64,000 nucleotides of DNA from Alkalihalobacillus sp. YIM B00296 (GCF_020179385.1 NZ_JAIBLJ010000006.1:20433-84432); one strand, 5' to 3'; numbered from the stretch's first letter, positions 26,084 through 34,558 are shown. The notes: generated by a model from the letters alone, not told the origin. Made by a program: numbers and translations.

Positions 26084-27223
26084 ATGACAAGTGTTCCACA
26101 TGGTGGAAGACTCATCAATAGATTCGATTTTACCTGTACGGAAGAATTCAGAAACTTGAAGAAAATTGAACTCACGGGGGGCCAATTGAATGACCTGGAC
26201 TGTATTGCATCAGGTGTATACAGTCCTTTAGAAGGTTTCATGACGAAGGAAGATTATGAAAATGTACTGGAATACATGAGGTTGAAAACAGGAGAAATCT
26301 GGACGATCCCGATCACCCTTCCAATTGATGAAACACGTATCCCTGAATTGAAGGACGAAAAGCGGGTCTTACTTGTGTATGACAGTGATGTTTACGGGGT
26401 TCTACAGGTTGATGAAATCTATCATGTCGATCTAAAACGGGAGGCGGAACTCGTCTATGGCACCGTGGATCCGGACCATCCAGGGGTGGAAAAACTATTT
26501 GAACGATCGTCTGTCAACATCGGCGGCCTAATAACGATGTTCAAAAGGATCCCAGCCTCATTTCCAAACCATACCTATACTCCGGAAGAAACAAGGATTA
26601 TTTTCCAACAAAAAGGCTGGAATACGATTGTAGGGTTCCAAACACGGAATCCGATCCATAGAGCACATGAGTATATTCAAAAAACAGCATTGGAGCATGT
26701 GGATGGCTTATTTCTTCACCCTCTGGTTGGTGAGACGAAACCAGACGATGTGCCGGCAGAAGTCCGGATGAAGTGCTATAAGGTCTTATTGGCTAATTAC
26801 TATCCGAAAGATCGCTATCTCCTTGGTGTGTTTTCAAGTTCAATGCGGTATGCGGGTCCGAGAGAGGCTGTCTTCCATGCAATCGTTCGGAAAAACTTCG
26901 GGTGTACCCATTTTATTGTCGGAAGGGATCATGCAGGTGTAGGGGATTATTATGGCACATATGACGCTCAACGATTATTGGATCAGTTCAAAGAAGATGA
27001 TCTAGGTATCGTCCCCGTCTGTCTTGAACATAGTTTCTATTGTATAAGGTGTGATCAAATGACTTCATTGAAGACCTGTCCCCATGATTCCGAAAACCAT
27101 ATCCATTTATCTGGAACAAAAGTACGGAAAATGTTGAAAGAGGGCAAGGTTCCCCCGTTGCATTTCAGCAGAAAAGAAGTTGTTGACATCTTAATTGACT
27201 ATTACCAAAAACTGAAGGACTGA
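26084..27223 (+). CDS. sat: Sulfate adenylyltransferase (ATP sulfurylase)
   Basis: Makes adenosine 5'-phosphosulfate (APS) from ATP and sulfate. The active-site block FQTRNPIHRAHEYIQKTA, with the RNPxHRAH signature, lies near residues 185-202, and GRDHAGVGDYYGTYDAQ near 283-299. A zinc-type cysteine cluster (CIRCDQMTSLKTC) is near 325-337. The length of 379 residues fits the monofunctional bacterial Sat family. The sat-permease-cysC order is compact, with a gap of five bases to the permease. No cysH, cysJI or siroheme gene is near, unlike the assimilatory cys operon of B. subtilis. Confidence 0.95.
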   Translation: MTSVPHGGRLINRFDFTCTEEFRNLKKIELTGGQLNDLDCIASGVYSPLEGFMTKEDYENVLEYMRLKTGEIWTIPITLPIDETRIPELKDEKRVLLVYDSDVYGVLQVDEIYHVDLKREAELVYGTVDPDHPGVEKLFERSSVNIGGLITMFKRIPASFPNHTYTPEETRIIFQQKGWNTIVGFQTRNPIHRAHEYIQKTALEHVDGLFLHPLVGETKPDDVPAEVRMKCYKVLLANYYPKDRYLLGVFSSSMRYAGPREAVFHAIVRKNFGCTHFIVGRDHAGVGDYYGTYDAQRLLDQFKEDDLGIVPVCLEHSFYCIRCDQMTSLKTCPHDSENHIHLSGTKVRKMLKEGKVPPLHFSRKEVVDILIDYYQKLKD

Positions 27224-27228
27224 CATGA

Positions 27229-28995
27229 TTGATATCTGATATATGGATCACATACATTGTCATCGGCGTCATGTTCCTATTCCTGCTGACAAACCTATAC
27301 AGCGCAGAAGTGATTGTCCTCAGTGCTGTTTTGATTTTAGTGTGGAGCGGGGTACTCACTCTTACTGAGGCATTCGGGGGTTTCATTAATGAAGCAGTCC
27401 TTACGATTGCTTCATTATTCATCGTCATGCATTCGATTCAGAAGCATCCCTCCTTTTCTAATATAACAAAATTTGTATTTGGAGATAAACAGACACTGAG
27501 AAGCGGAATGTCGCGTATGATGGTCGTGACAGGTGGATTATCAAGTTTCATGAACAATACACCTCTTGTCGTACTCTTTACGCCAATTGTGAAAAGATGG
27601 GCGGAAAAGCAATCGATCTTTCCATCAAAACTGTTGATTCCGCTATCTTATGCAGCCATCATCGGGGGAATGTGTACGTTGATAGGGACATCGACAAACC
27701 TAGTCCTCCATACATTATTACAACGAGAAGGTTACAAAGGGTTTTCTTTATTTGAATTATCTTATATCGGTGTTCCCTTCTTCATGATCGCTCTCTTATA
27801 TATGCTGTTCTTCGGGTATAGGCTGCTTCCGCAGCATGATACGAATTATCTACAAAAGATCAGAAGTCCCAAGTTCATTGTCGAAGTTAAAGTAAATGAA
27901 CAATTCTCAGGAACCGGTAAAACACTGGCGGAGGCAGGCTTGCGTCATCTAAAAAAATGTTATGTGATGGCGGTTTTGAGACAAGGGGAATGGATTTTCC
28001 CTGTATCCCCTACACAGAAAGTCAATGATGGTGATCATTTGTTATTTGTCGGAGACGAGACTTGTTCCCAAGAAATCGAACATATGAGGGGGCTTGTCAT
28101 AGAACATTCACGGTATGATCTCACTGATCATCATAATGAATTCAAATTAGTGGAAGCAACCGTACCTCAGCATTCATCCTATGTATCAGAGAGGATCAGC
28201 GATATCAAGTTCCGTACAAGACATGGAGGGATAGTGGTAGCGGTATATCGGAAAGGAAGGCGGATCAACGAAAAAATCGGTTCCATCTGTTTGAAGTCGG
28301 GCGATATGTTGGTGGTCCTTACGACCAATGAGTCAGTGAAAACCGATCGTGCGTCAAAAAACCTACTTGTTCTAAATGTGTATCCAAACGATAAAAAAGG
28401 AACCTTCAAAGACTGGATTCCGATTGGTTTATTTGGATTGATGCTGTTGTTGGTCACTTTTGGCCAGGTCCAAATCGCACACGCGGCGATGACGACTGCC
28501 ATCATTTTAATTCTTATGAAAGTAACTACCTTCGATGAAGCCATGGAAGCGATCAAATGGGATATCCTTTTCATCATAGGTGGAGCGTTTGGGATCGCCA
28601 CAGCCATGACGAAATCAGGGGCTGCAGATTCCGTGGTCAATCTCGTTTTCTTGAATTTGGATGCCATGACGCCGTTCATCCTGTTGATGAGTGTTTATCT
28701 TGTGACCAATATATTGACTGAGATCATTACGAATAATGCCGCTGCAGTGATTATGTTCCCGATTGTCCTTTCCTTTGTAAACGAGCTATCATTAAATCCC
28801 CACCCATTTGCCGTTGTTCTGGCCATTGCTGCATCTGCCAGTTTTTCGACTCCTATAGGTTACCAGACCAATTTACTAGTATACAGTTCAGGCCAATATC
28901 GATTTGTTGATTTCATCAGAGTCGGTTTACCACTTAATATCACTGGGTTCATAACGACGATGACCATCGTTCCGATCGTATGGCCATTAAGTTAG
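27229..28995 (+). CDS. SLC13/DASS-type permease with two TrkA-C domains, probable sulfate importer
   Basis: A 588-residue polytopic membrane protein. An N-terminal half-permease (about residues 1-205, with SFMNNTPLVVLFTPIVK and LIGTSTNLVLH) and a C-terminal half (about 395-588, with EIITNNAAAVIMFPI and ASFSTPIGYQTN) flank two soluble TrkA-C/RCK_C domains (about 215-290 and 305-372). The TNNAAAV and GTSTNL hairpins are the signature of the DASS fold. Family members take up sulfate or dicarboxylates; placement between sat and cysC points to sulfate. The start is a TTG at 27229, because an ATG at 27225 runs straight into a stop. Confidence 0.85.
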   Translation: MISDIWITYIVIGVMFLFLLTNLYSAEVIVLSAVLILVWSGVLTLTEAFGGFINEAVLTIASLFIVMHSIQKHPSFSNITKFVFGDKQTLRSGMSRMMVVTGGLSSFMNNTPLVVLFTPIVKRWAEKQSIFPSKLLIPLSYAAIIGGMCTLIGTSTNLVLHTLLQREGYKGFSLFELSYIGVPFFMIALLYMLFFGYRLLPQHDTNYLQKIRSPKFIVEVKVNEQFSGTGKTLAEAGLRHLKKCYVMAVLRQGEWIFPVSPTQKVNDGDHLLFVGDETCSQEIEHMRGLVIEHSRYDLTDHHNEFKLVEATVPQHSSYVSERISDIKFRTRHGGIVVAVYRKGRRINEKIGSICLKSGDMLVVLTTNESVKTDRASKNLLVLNVYPNDKKGTFKDWIPIGLFGLMLLLVTFGQVQIAHAAMTTAIILILMKVTTFDEAMEAIKWDILFIIGGAFGIATAMTKSGAADSVVNLVFLNLDAMTPFILLMSVYLVTNILTEIITNNAAAVIMFPIVLSFVNELSLNPHPFAVVLAIAASASFSTPIGYQTNLLVYSSGQYRFVDFIRVGLPLNITGFITTMTIVPIVWPLS

Positions 28996-29008
28996 GGAGG
29001 TGCAAAGA

Positions 29009-29608
29009 ATGACATCGAACTTATTTTGGCATCAACAGGATGTACCGAAGAAGGCGAGGCAATTGCTGCATGGCCATAAAAGCTTTATAGTTTGGTTTAC
29101 CGGATTATCGGGATCTGGGAAGTCAACTATTGCAAACCGCCTGGATCGCACATTATACCGGCACAATATTTCCACTTATATACTTGATGGGGATAATATA
29201 AGAATGGGTTTGAACAATGACCTCAGTTTCGATCAGAAGGACAGGGAAGAAAATATCCGTCGAGTTGGAGAAGTAGCACGGTTATTTGTCGATGCCGGTA
29301 TCATCGTGCTAGCAACCTTTGTATCTCCATTTCAAAAAGACAGGGATTTTGTCAGAAACCTGGTGAATAAAGGCGAGTTCATCGAAGTTTACGTGAAGTG
29401 CAATCTAGACACTTTAAAAGCCAGGGACCCAAAAGGGCTTTATGAAAAAGCATTAAAGGGGGAAATAAAAAACTTCACAGGTATCTCGGATCCATATGAA
29501 CATCCTGAAGATCCAGAAATAGTCGTTGATACCACAATGATGTCTCCCAATGTATGTGTAAAACAAATCATGAATTATCTATTCAAAAATGGATATTTGA
29601 AAAAATAA
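29009..29608 (+). CDS. cysC: Adenylylsulfate kinase
   Basis: Phosphorylates APS to PAPS, the donor for sulfotransferases and the substrate of assimilatory PAPS reductase. The P-loop is GLSGSGKST (32-40). DGDNIRMGL and RRVGEVARLFVDAGIIVLATFVSP follow, as in functional CysC proteins, and KARDPKGLYEKA completes the APS-binding region. The length of 199 residues is normal. The ATG at 29009 is favoured by GGGAGG eight bases upstream. It ends the 25045-29608 operon at a terminator. The nearest obvious user of PAPS in the window is the sulfotransferase at 18075. Confidence 0.95.
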   Translation: MTSNLFWHQQDVPKKARQLLHGHKSFIVWFTGLSGSGKSTIANRLDRTLYRHNISTYILDGDNIRMGLNNDLSFDQKDREENIRRVGEVARLFVDAGIIVLATFVSPFQKDRDFVRNLVNKGEFIEVYVKCNLDTLKARDPKGLYEKALKGEIKNFTGISDPYEHPEDPEIVVDTTMMSPNVCVKQIMNYLFKNGYLKK

Positions 29609-29642
29609 AAACCAACTTCCTTGTTACAGGTGTTGGTTTTTA
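29606..29642 (+). terminator. Terminator after cysC
   Basis: AAAACCAAC (29608-29616) pairs with GTTGGTTTT (29632-29640) and is followed by Ts. Confidence 0.85.
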
Positions 29643-29650
29643 AAAGGTAA

Positions 29651-29794
29651 TCATCGGTTTGGTTTCCATGTTACTCTACCGCAAGATTTGCAACCCGTCG
29701 TCTTTCTGGTTTTTGTAAAAAGATCCGTTTTGTTTTTCTTGATTCTCTTCTTCTTGACATAATGATATAACTCGATAACATCCTCTTTTTTCAT
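29651..29794 (-). CDS. Small basic protein with a CxxC motif (hypothetical)
   Basis: A 47-codon frame, MKKEDVIELYHYVKKK to a TGA at 29651-29653. The product is very basic (many Lys and Arg) with a KTTGCKSCGRVTW segment holding one CxxC pair. The start is preceded by CCGGGGTGAACTGAC, an acceptable ribosome binding site. It lies in the same orientation as the next gene to the right. Its size and basic nature recall small spore proteins, but I do not recognise a family and the coding call is tentative. Confidence 0.45.
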   Translation of the reverse strand: MKKEDVIELYHYVKKKRIKKNKTDLFTKTRKTTGCKSCGRVTWKPNR

Positions 29795-29853
29795 GTCAGT
29801 TCACCCCGGTCATCTGATAATGCATCTTATTCGTACAGGGACGGGATGGTGTT

Positions 29854-30642
29854 TTATTTTTTGAAAAATGGATTGATAACGTTGTTGTCCTTCCCTTCAG
29901 CTTTTTGTTTAAATGGATTGATGGTGGTTGATGGTGTTTGCGGTTTTTCTTTAAAAGGGTTGATCTGTGTAGAAGGAAAATTATTCTTTCCTTTGAAAGA
30001 GCTAATCAGTTCACTGGACTGTTGTTCATCGGATTTGCTTGATGGGATTTCCGGCCAGTAGTGTTTAAGCTGATAAGAGGATAAAAAGGGATTGATCGGT
30101 ACAAAGACATTTCTCAAAAGCTTTTCAAAGATTTTTGAAGGTACATCCTGCAAAATTTCAGTGGATTCATTAGATTTTAAAATCAAATAGGTCAGCCATT
30201 CAGTTATATCGATGCAATTCACAGGATTCCAGTAAACCTTCGCTTCAGCAGAGATGTCCGGTTCAAATCGCTTGTAGATCATGTCTGACACCGATTGGAA
30301 GGATGGTTTACTGGCAGGTTCGAACTCATACACCTGGTTATTGGATTCTATTTTTATTGTAAGGTCTGCTGCTGTTTCCTTAAAGACTGACAATGTCAGA
30401 TCTGAATGGCAAGGATGAGTTGTAATGATAGCCTGTGTATGTTCTAGTGAACGGTTCAAGCGGTTCAATTCTTTCCTATTCAATCCTATGATACGGATCG
30501 TTTTTCCTGATAATCTACCAATCAATTGATTAGTGGAATCTACCCAGACCAATCCCCAGAAAACAGCTATTTTCTTAAGTATTTGCAGTTCCTCCGAAGA
30601 AAGCTTACATACTTCTTTTCTATTAAATGAAACGCTGTACAC
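29854..30642 (-). CDS. Hypothetical protein with four INPF repeats
   Basis: A 262-residue soluble protein that I do not recognise. Residues 1-190 look globular. The C-terminal 75 residues are low-complexity, charged and rich in Ser, Lys, Pro and Asn. INPF occurs four times: PINPFL, QINPFK, TINPFK and VINPFF, the last at the very end. Such evenly spaced short motifs often dock partner proteins. The start is a GTG at 30642 with AAAGGAGGGG eight bases upstream. It is divergent from a large Cys-rich coat-like gene and occupies the B. subtilis cotO/cotZ neighbourhood, so a spore-surface role is possible. It does not look like CotO. Confidence 0.7.
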   Translation of the reverse strand: MYSVSFNRKEVCKLSSEELQILKKIAVFWGLVWVDSTNQLIGRLSGKTIRIIGLNRKELNRLNRSLEHTQAIITTHPCHSDLTLSVFKETAADLTIKIESNNQVYEFEPASKPSFQSVSDMIYKRFEPDISAEAKVYWNPVNCIDITEWLTYLILKSNESTEILQDVPSKIFEKLLRNVFVPINPFLSSYQLKHYWPEIPSSKSDEQQSSELISSFKGKNNFPSTQINPFKEKPQTPSTTINPFKQKAEGKDNNVINPFFKK

Positions 30643-30750
30643 AGCATTCCCCTCCTTTAAAAATAGGCAATAATCTTTGTGTCATTAGCCGTCGTATTCC
30701 CATAGTATGTATTGAATCTTCAGTTCATGATGAAGAAAGGAAGGGAAACT

Positions 30751-31926
30751 ATGAGTAAGAAAAAACACGACATACCTAAAGCTGCCAACAGCTTACAGGA
30801 TGAGTGTATCCGCGTACAGAAAGTGTACGACTGGGTTACCGATGCACTTACCGTCACCAAGACGGTTTTGTTTACAGAAGATCAGCTCAGAGATATAGAA
30901 GAAGCGATGGATGACCCGAGTCGCCGCCCTTTGCGTCTTGTCTGTGAACCGCCGAAAACACCTCCATTATTCCCTCTAAGCAGTGGAAATGAAGATCACG
31001 ATCACGATTTAGGATTCATTTGTGAGCAAGTGGGAGAAACACGTGACGTCACGATCTCAACCAATGGCGGTTTCATCGATGCGCAACTAGTGGAGCTGCT
31101 GATAAGTACTGATGTCAAGGTACTTGTTGTCGATAGACATGGATGTGTTGTTACAAAAGCGGTCGTCAATGCATCAGTCTTTGAATCATTTGTACTTTGC
31201 TTCCCAGAGGGAACAGATCTATTCTGCAAAGTATCTAAGATTTTCTGTCGCATCCCGACAGGTTCGGTACTCCTCAATACACCAGCACCAGATCGTTTTA
31301 ATTTAGAGATTACATTCTGTCTCGATATCCAAGTAGAAGCAGAAGTAAAACTCGAAGTACTGGCTAAATTCTGCTCACCTAGAGACAATGACCTTGTAGC
31401 AGAAGAAGATGTGATCGATGACCGATGTCCTAAGGTAAGTTTTCCAGAACAATGTCCAGGAATCTTCCCTAGGCCGAACTGTGATTGCTCTGCAGAAGGA
31501 GAAGCGAGCGGGGATACTGGACCTGAGGCAACGGAACAGGGTCGCTTATCAGTCCTTGTTAATATCTGTCCAGACTGCAGTCTAGTTGACAGTGAATTAA
31601 GGGCCAGCTTCAGGGATTCTGATTCTGATGATGGTACACAAAGCTTCAATTTTACAGCGAAAACATTTGATCAAGAGACATTATGCTGCGAAGAGACGAA
31701 AGATGGTCTGAAGCTGATTGTCAGCGGTACTGGTAAAGTTGATGGAAAGACAGTGGATTTCAACTTTGCAGTCGTTGATAGTGACTCAGAAACGTTGTTC
31801 CAGCTTCAATTGATCAACCGTAAAGGTAAAACCATTTTTGATTCAGATGTAGTATGTGCTGATGAAGGTGAAATCGAAGTGGAGGATTGTGTAACGTTCG
31901 ACGATCTCAAGTTTAAAAAGGTATAA
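30751..31926 (+). CDS. Cysteine-rich spore-surface-like protein
   Basis: A 391-residue protein with about twenty cysteines and no signal peptide. Residues 15-40 carry ECIRVQKVYDWVT, a motif I associate with Cys-rich Bacillus surface proteins. The middle part (about 95-225) has repeated beta-strand phrases ending in ...EVLAKFCSPRDN. A linker with CPGIFPRPNCDCSAEGEASGD (about 235-255) leads to a second beta-rich domain (about 265-391) containing DDGTQSFNFTAKTFD. The ATG at 30751 follows AAGGAAGGGAAAC. High cysteine content, the locus and the lack of export signal fit a coat or exosporium protein cross-linked by disulfides. Function is inferred from context only. Confidence 0.6.
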   Translation: MSKKKHDIPKAANSLQDECIRVQKVYDWVTDALTVTKTVLFTEDQLRDIEEAMDDPSRRPLRLVCEPPKTPPLFPLSSGNEDHDHDLGFICEQVGETRDVTISTNGGFIDAQLVELLISTDVKVLVVDRHGCVVTKAVVNASVFESFVLCFPEGTDLFCKVSKIFCRIPTGSVLLNTPAPDRFNLEITFCLDIQVEAEVKLEVLAKFCSPRDNDLVAEEDVIDDRCPKVSFPEQCPGIFPRPNCDCSAEGEASGDTGPEATEQGRLSVLVNICPDCSLVDSELRASFRDSDSDDGTQSFNFTAKTFDQETLCCEETKDGLKLIVSGTGKVDGKTVDFNFAVVDSDSETLFQLQLINRKGKTIFDSDVVCADEGEIEVEDCVTFDDLKFKKV

Positions 31927-31931
31927 CAATA

Positions 31932-31957
31932 GGAGCGAGTAACCTCGCTCCATTTTT
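31932..31957 (+). terminator. Terminator after the Cys-rich gene
   Basis: GGAGCGAG (31932-31939), loop TAAC, CTCGCTCC (31944-31951), then ATTTTT. Perfect stem. Confidence 0.9.
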
Positions 31958-32332
31958 CATTATATTTATGGAGTATATATCTTTCATCAATACATCTGCA
32001 TTCAATGGTTGGCGTATCTATTTTTGATGCCGACTGGCGGCTAAATACTTCAATTCGGCCCCCAGACTTGTTATGTTATGATCCTTCAGGTTCCCCATTT
32101 CTTTTTTTTGGTAGACCAATATACAAGTTAACTTGTGCATTATTCACGTTCATTCCATATCACCCCGAACCTAAAAAACTACAATAACTTTATATTGTAT
32201 TGGCCATAGATAATTAAGATGATGAAGGCAGACTGGGATATACAAGGTGGACAAGCCTTATTTTCAGTTAAGTTTACACTCCATACTCTCAATTGAATAA
32301 GCTATTATATGAATCTTGAGGAGGAGTAAACT
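31958..32332. other. Intergenic region without a recognisable gene
   Basis: About 375 bases after the terminator. A 60-codon plus-strand frame (32005-32187) lacks a ribosome binding site and shows no known motif. I see no clear promoter, repeat or RNA element apart from the ribosome binding site of the next gene. Confidence 0.4.
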
Positions 32333-33148
32333 TTGATCAAAAAAGCAATCATACCGGCTGCTGGATATGGTACTAGGAGTCTGCCCATAACAAAGGTTCT
32401 TCCTAAAGAAATGTTTCCAATCAAGGGGAAACCCTCCATCCATTACATTGTAGAAGAAGCCGCTGAAGCTGGAATTGAAGAAATTCTTATCATCGTATCC
32501 AAATATAAAAACCTGATCGTTGATTATTTCGATGTCTCACTGGAGTTGGAAGCCTTCCTGGAATCAAGGAATAAAGCCTATTTACTGGATAAATTGGTCC
32601 TCCCGAAAGTTCATATACAATATACCCGTCAACCCTATGCGCGCGGCCTAGGGGATGCAATCCTGTTAGGGAGGTCCTTTGCAGGGAATGATCCATTTGC
32701 CGTGTTATTGCCTGATGATATCATAATCAATCAAGGAGCGAACGCAACCAAGCAACTTATTGAGCTGTATAATACAGTTGAATCTCCAGTGATTGCGCTT
32801 AAGTATATGAAAGATGAACTACTGCATAAATATGGAGTGGTGGATATAACTAACCAGGAAGGCCAAGTGCATCATCTCAAATCCATTATTGAAAAACCGA
32901 AACATTCACCACCTTCGAACCTAGCTGTTGTTGGTAGATATGTAATGACACCGGACATTTTTGATTGCATCACTGTAAAATCCGGAGAATTTGGAGAAGA
33001 AATACAGCTTACTGATGCCATATGCAAATTAATGACCAATCGGGCTTGTTATGGTTATGAGATCGAAGGGGACCGGTTCGATATTGGAATTGAGGAAGAG
33101 TACGTACAACTGATCCGATATATACATGGACTGGAAAATCCAATTTAG
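32333..33148 (+). CDS. UTP-sugar-1-phosphate uridylyltransferase (GalU/GtaB family)
   Basis: Makes UDP-glucose or a related UDP-sugar from UTP and the sugar 1-phosphate. The nucleotide-binding start AIIPAAGYGTRSLPITKVLPKEM is a slightly unusual form of the GalU signature (normally GLGTRFLPATK). YIVEEAAEAGIEEILIIVS, FAVLLPDDI and the C-terminal GYEIEGDRFDIG (normally EGxRYDxG) follow. At 271 residues it is about 20 shorter than GtaB, so it is probably a second, pathway-specific copy like YngB. The start is a TTG at 32333 after a strong GAGGAGG. It would feed UDP-sugars to the neighbouring glycosyltransferases. Confidence 0.85.
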   Translation: MIKKAIIPAAGYGTRSLPITKVLPKEMFPIKGKPSIHYIVEEAAEAGIEEILIIVSKYKNLIVDYFDVSLELEAFLESRNKAYLLDKLVLPKVHIQYTRQPYARGLGDAILLGRSFAGNDPFAVLLPDDIIINQGANATKQLIELYNTVESPVIALKYMKDELLHKYGVVDITNQEGQVHHLKSIIEKPKHSPPSNLAVVGRYVMTPDIFDCITVKSGEFGEEIQLTDAICKLMTNRACYGYEIEGDRFDIGIEEEYVQLIRYIHGLENPI

Positions 33149-33249
33149 GGGATGGCTTAGGGCCAGCCCCTTAAATTTCAGGTTCTTGTAAAGTCTCAGC
33201 CTTGATATACATAAGATAGATGTAAATGCCCTGTCAGGAGGGAGTCGTA

Positions 33250-34137
33250 ATGAATTCTCAAAAAGAACTAAGCTATGATCGTTTGGCTTCGAGAACGAAA
33301 TTTTATCAAGAAAAATCATTGGAATTAGAAAAGAAACTATTGTTTGCGGAAGACAAGATCGATCAGCTTGAACTACAATTAAAAGAAGCGTTGGAAAACG
33401 ATGATTTGAAACGCCAACTAGAGGCTAAAGAAAATAAAGTGAATCAATTGCAGAGCGAATTGGATCAATTGAAAAATAAGGTATCATTGTCTAATCTTCA
33501 GGCAATGGAACAGAAAGTTGAAGGATTCGAAGAGTTGTTGGAAGCGATCGAGAAAGAACTGAATGAAAAGGAAAAACAAATTGAAAGTTACAAATCGAAA
33601 ATCAAAAGTTTAGAAAAGCGGGTAAAGGTACAAAAATATACACCCGAAGAGGTCGAGACGGAAACAGAAGAAAAGGAACAAGCGGATTACCAGCTTTCAT
33701 CCTATTTCAATTATAGTGTCATTTGTAAGAATGAAGAATCCTATGTGATTCATGGAAGTTTCCACATGACGAATACCGGAGAGAAACCATTAGAAAATCC
33801 ATTATTGTGTTTCAGGTTCCAGCCTGCCGATTACACGAATTTGAAAGGGAAGATCAATTCCTTGGAGCAGAGCAGCATTAATCCTGAAACGAAAGAAAAC
33901 ATCCAATGGGTATATGTAGATAATGATTGGGCTGAAGAAGCCAAGTCCAGAGGGGAAATTTGGATTGCTTCAATGTATGATTTCCAAATACCTGTTAACC
34001 GTACCATATCTTTGACTGACTTTCAGATCCCGATTCAAAAGCAATTCGAGGACAGTGTAGTAGTTGAAGCGTTCGTCTATTTTCAAAAAGAAGACTATAG
34101 GGCAAGAGCAATGAATCAAATTTCCATAAATTTCTGA
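33250..34137 (+). CDS. Coiled-coil protein with C-terminal beta domain (hypothetical)
   Basis: A 295-residue protein. Residues 15-145 form a long coiled coil rich in Glu, Lys, Leu and Gln (ELEKKLLFAEDKIDQLELQL and so on). An acidic linker (EEVETETEEKEQ) leads to a beta-rich domain (about 160-295) starting YQLSSYFNYSVICKNEESY, with GSFHMTNTGEKPLENP, a phrase like an immunoglobulin-like beta-sandwich. No signal peptide or membrane helix is seen. The ATG at 33250 follows AGGAGGGAGTCGTA. I do not recognise the family. It sits among coat-like and glycan genes and could be a structural scaffold. Confidence 0.65.
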   Translation: MNSQKELSYDRLASRTKFYQEKSLELEKKLLFAEDKIDQLELQLKEALENDDLKRQLEAKENKVNQLQSELDQLKNKVSLSNLQAMEQKVEGFEELLEAIEKELNEKEKQIESYKSKIKSLEKRVKVQKYTPEEVETETEEKEQADYQLSSYFNYSVICKNEESYVIHGSFHMTNTGEKPLENPLLCFRFQPADYTNLKGKINSLEQSSINPETKENIQWVYVDNDWAEEAKSRGEIWIASMYDFQIPVNRTISLTDFQIPIQKQFEDSVVVEAFVYFQKEDYRARAMNQISINF

Positions 34138-34271
34138 ACGGCTACCCATAAACTTACAGGAGCCATCAAAAATTTTGAATAGTACAAAATCTTTCACAGT
34201 GTTTTAGTGAACGGATTACTTGGAAATACGTTTTCCATAGTTAGGAAAGAAAAAGTGAAGCAGGTGATAAG

Positions 34272-34514
34272 ATGGGTTATGTACCACCTTACGTTCCAGA
34301 TCAGAAACTGATATATGGAAGTCGTGCTGAATCTTCTTATACTACAACCAGGCTACAGTTGTACCCGGTTCAGCGGATTCCGTTTAAAAATGTGACCGAT
34401 AAAAGCCAGGATTACTCAAAACCATCCAAGCACATCCATGCTCCTCATGATTCTTTCCAAAAAATTTTCTCTGAGTTAACAGGAAAAGGGCAAAATATCA
34501 ACGAAGTAATATAG
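34272..34514 (+). CDS. Small hypothetical protein
   Basis: An 80-residue protein beginning MGYVPPYVPDQKLIYGSR, rich in Tyr, Pro, Ser and His, with no membrane segment. The composition (Tyr/Pro-rich start, His pairs) would suit a small spore-coat component, but no family is recognised. The ATG at 34272 follows AGCAGGTGATAAG, a fair ribosome binding site. A weak hairpin follows it. It is the last gene of the coat/glycan-like block. Confidence 0.5.
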   Translation: MGYVPPYVPDQKLIYGSRAESSYTTTRLQLYPVQRIPFKNVTDKSQDYSKPSKHIHAPHDSFQKIFSELTGKGQNINEVI

Positions 34515-34524
34515 GAAATGGACT

Positions 34525-34558
34525 TGACTCTAACTGAGTCATTTCTCCTTTCCTTTTT
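34525..34558 (+). terminator. Probable weak terminator
   Basis: TGACTC (34525-34530) pairs with GAGTCA (34536-34541), followed by a pyrimidine-rich stretch with a T run near 34555. Confidence 0.4.

Noticed and set aside
29854-30642. Assignment as CotO
   Set aside because: The locus fits, but the sequence does not show the CotO C-terminal region I remember; only the position supports it.
32005-32187. 60-codon frame before the uridylyltransferase
   Set aside because: No ribosome binding site and no recognisable motif.
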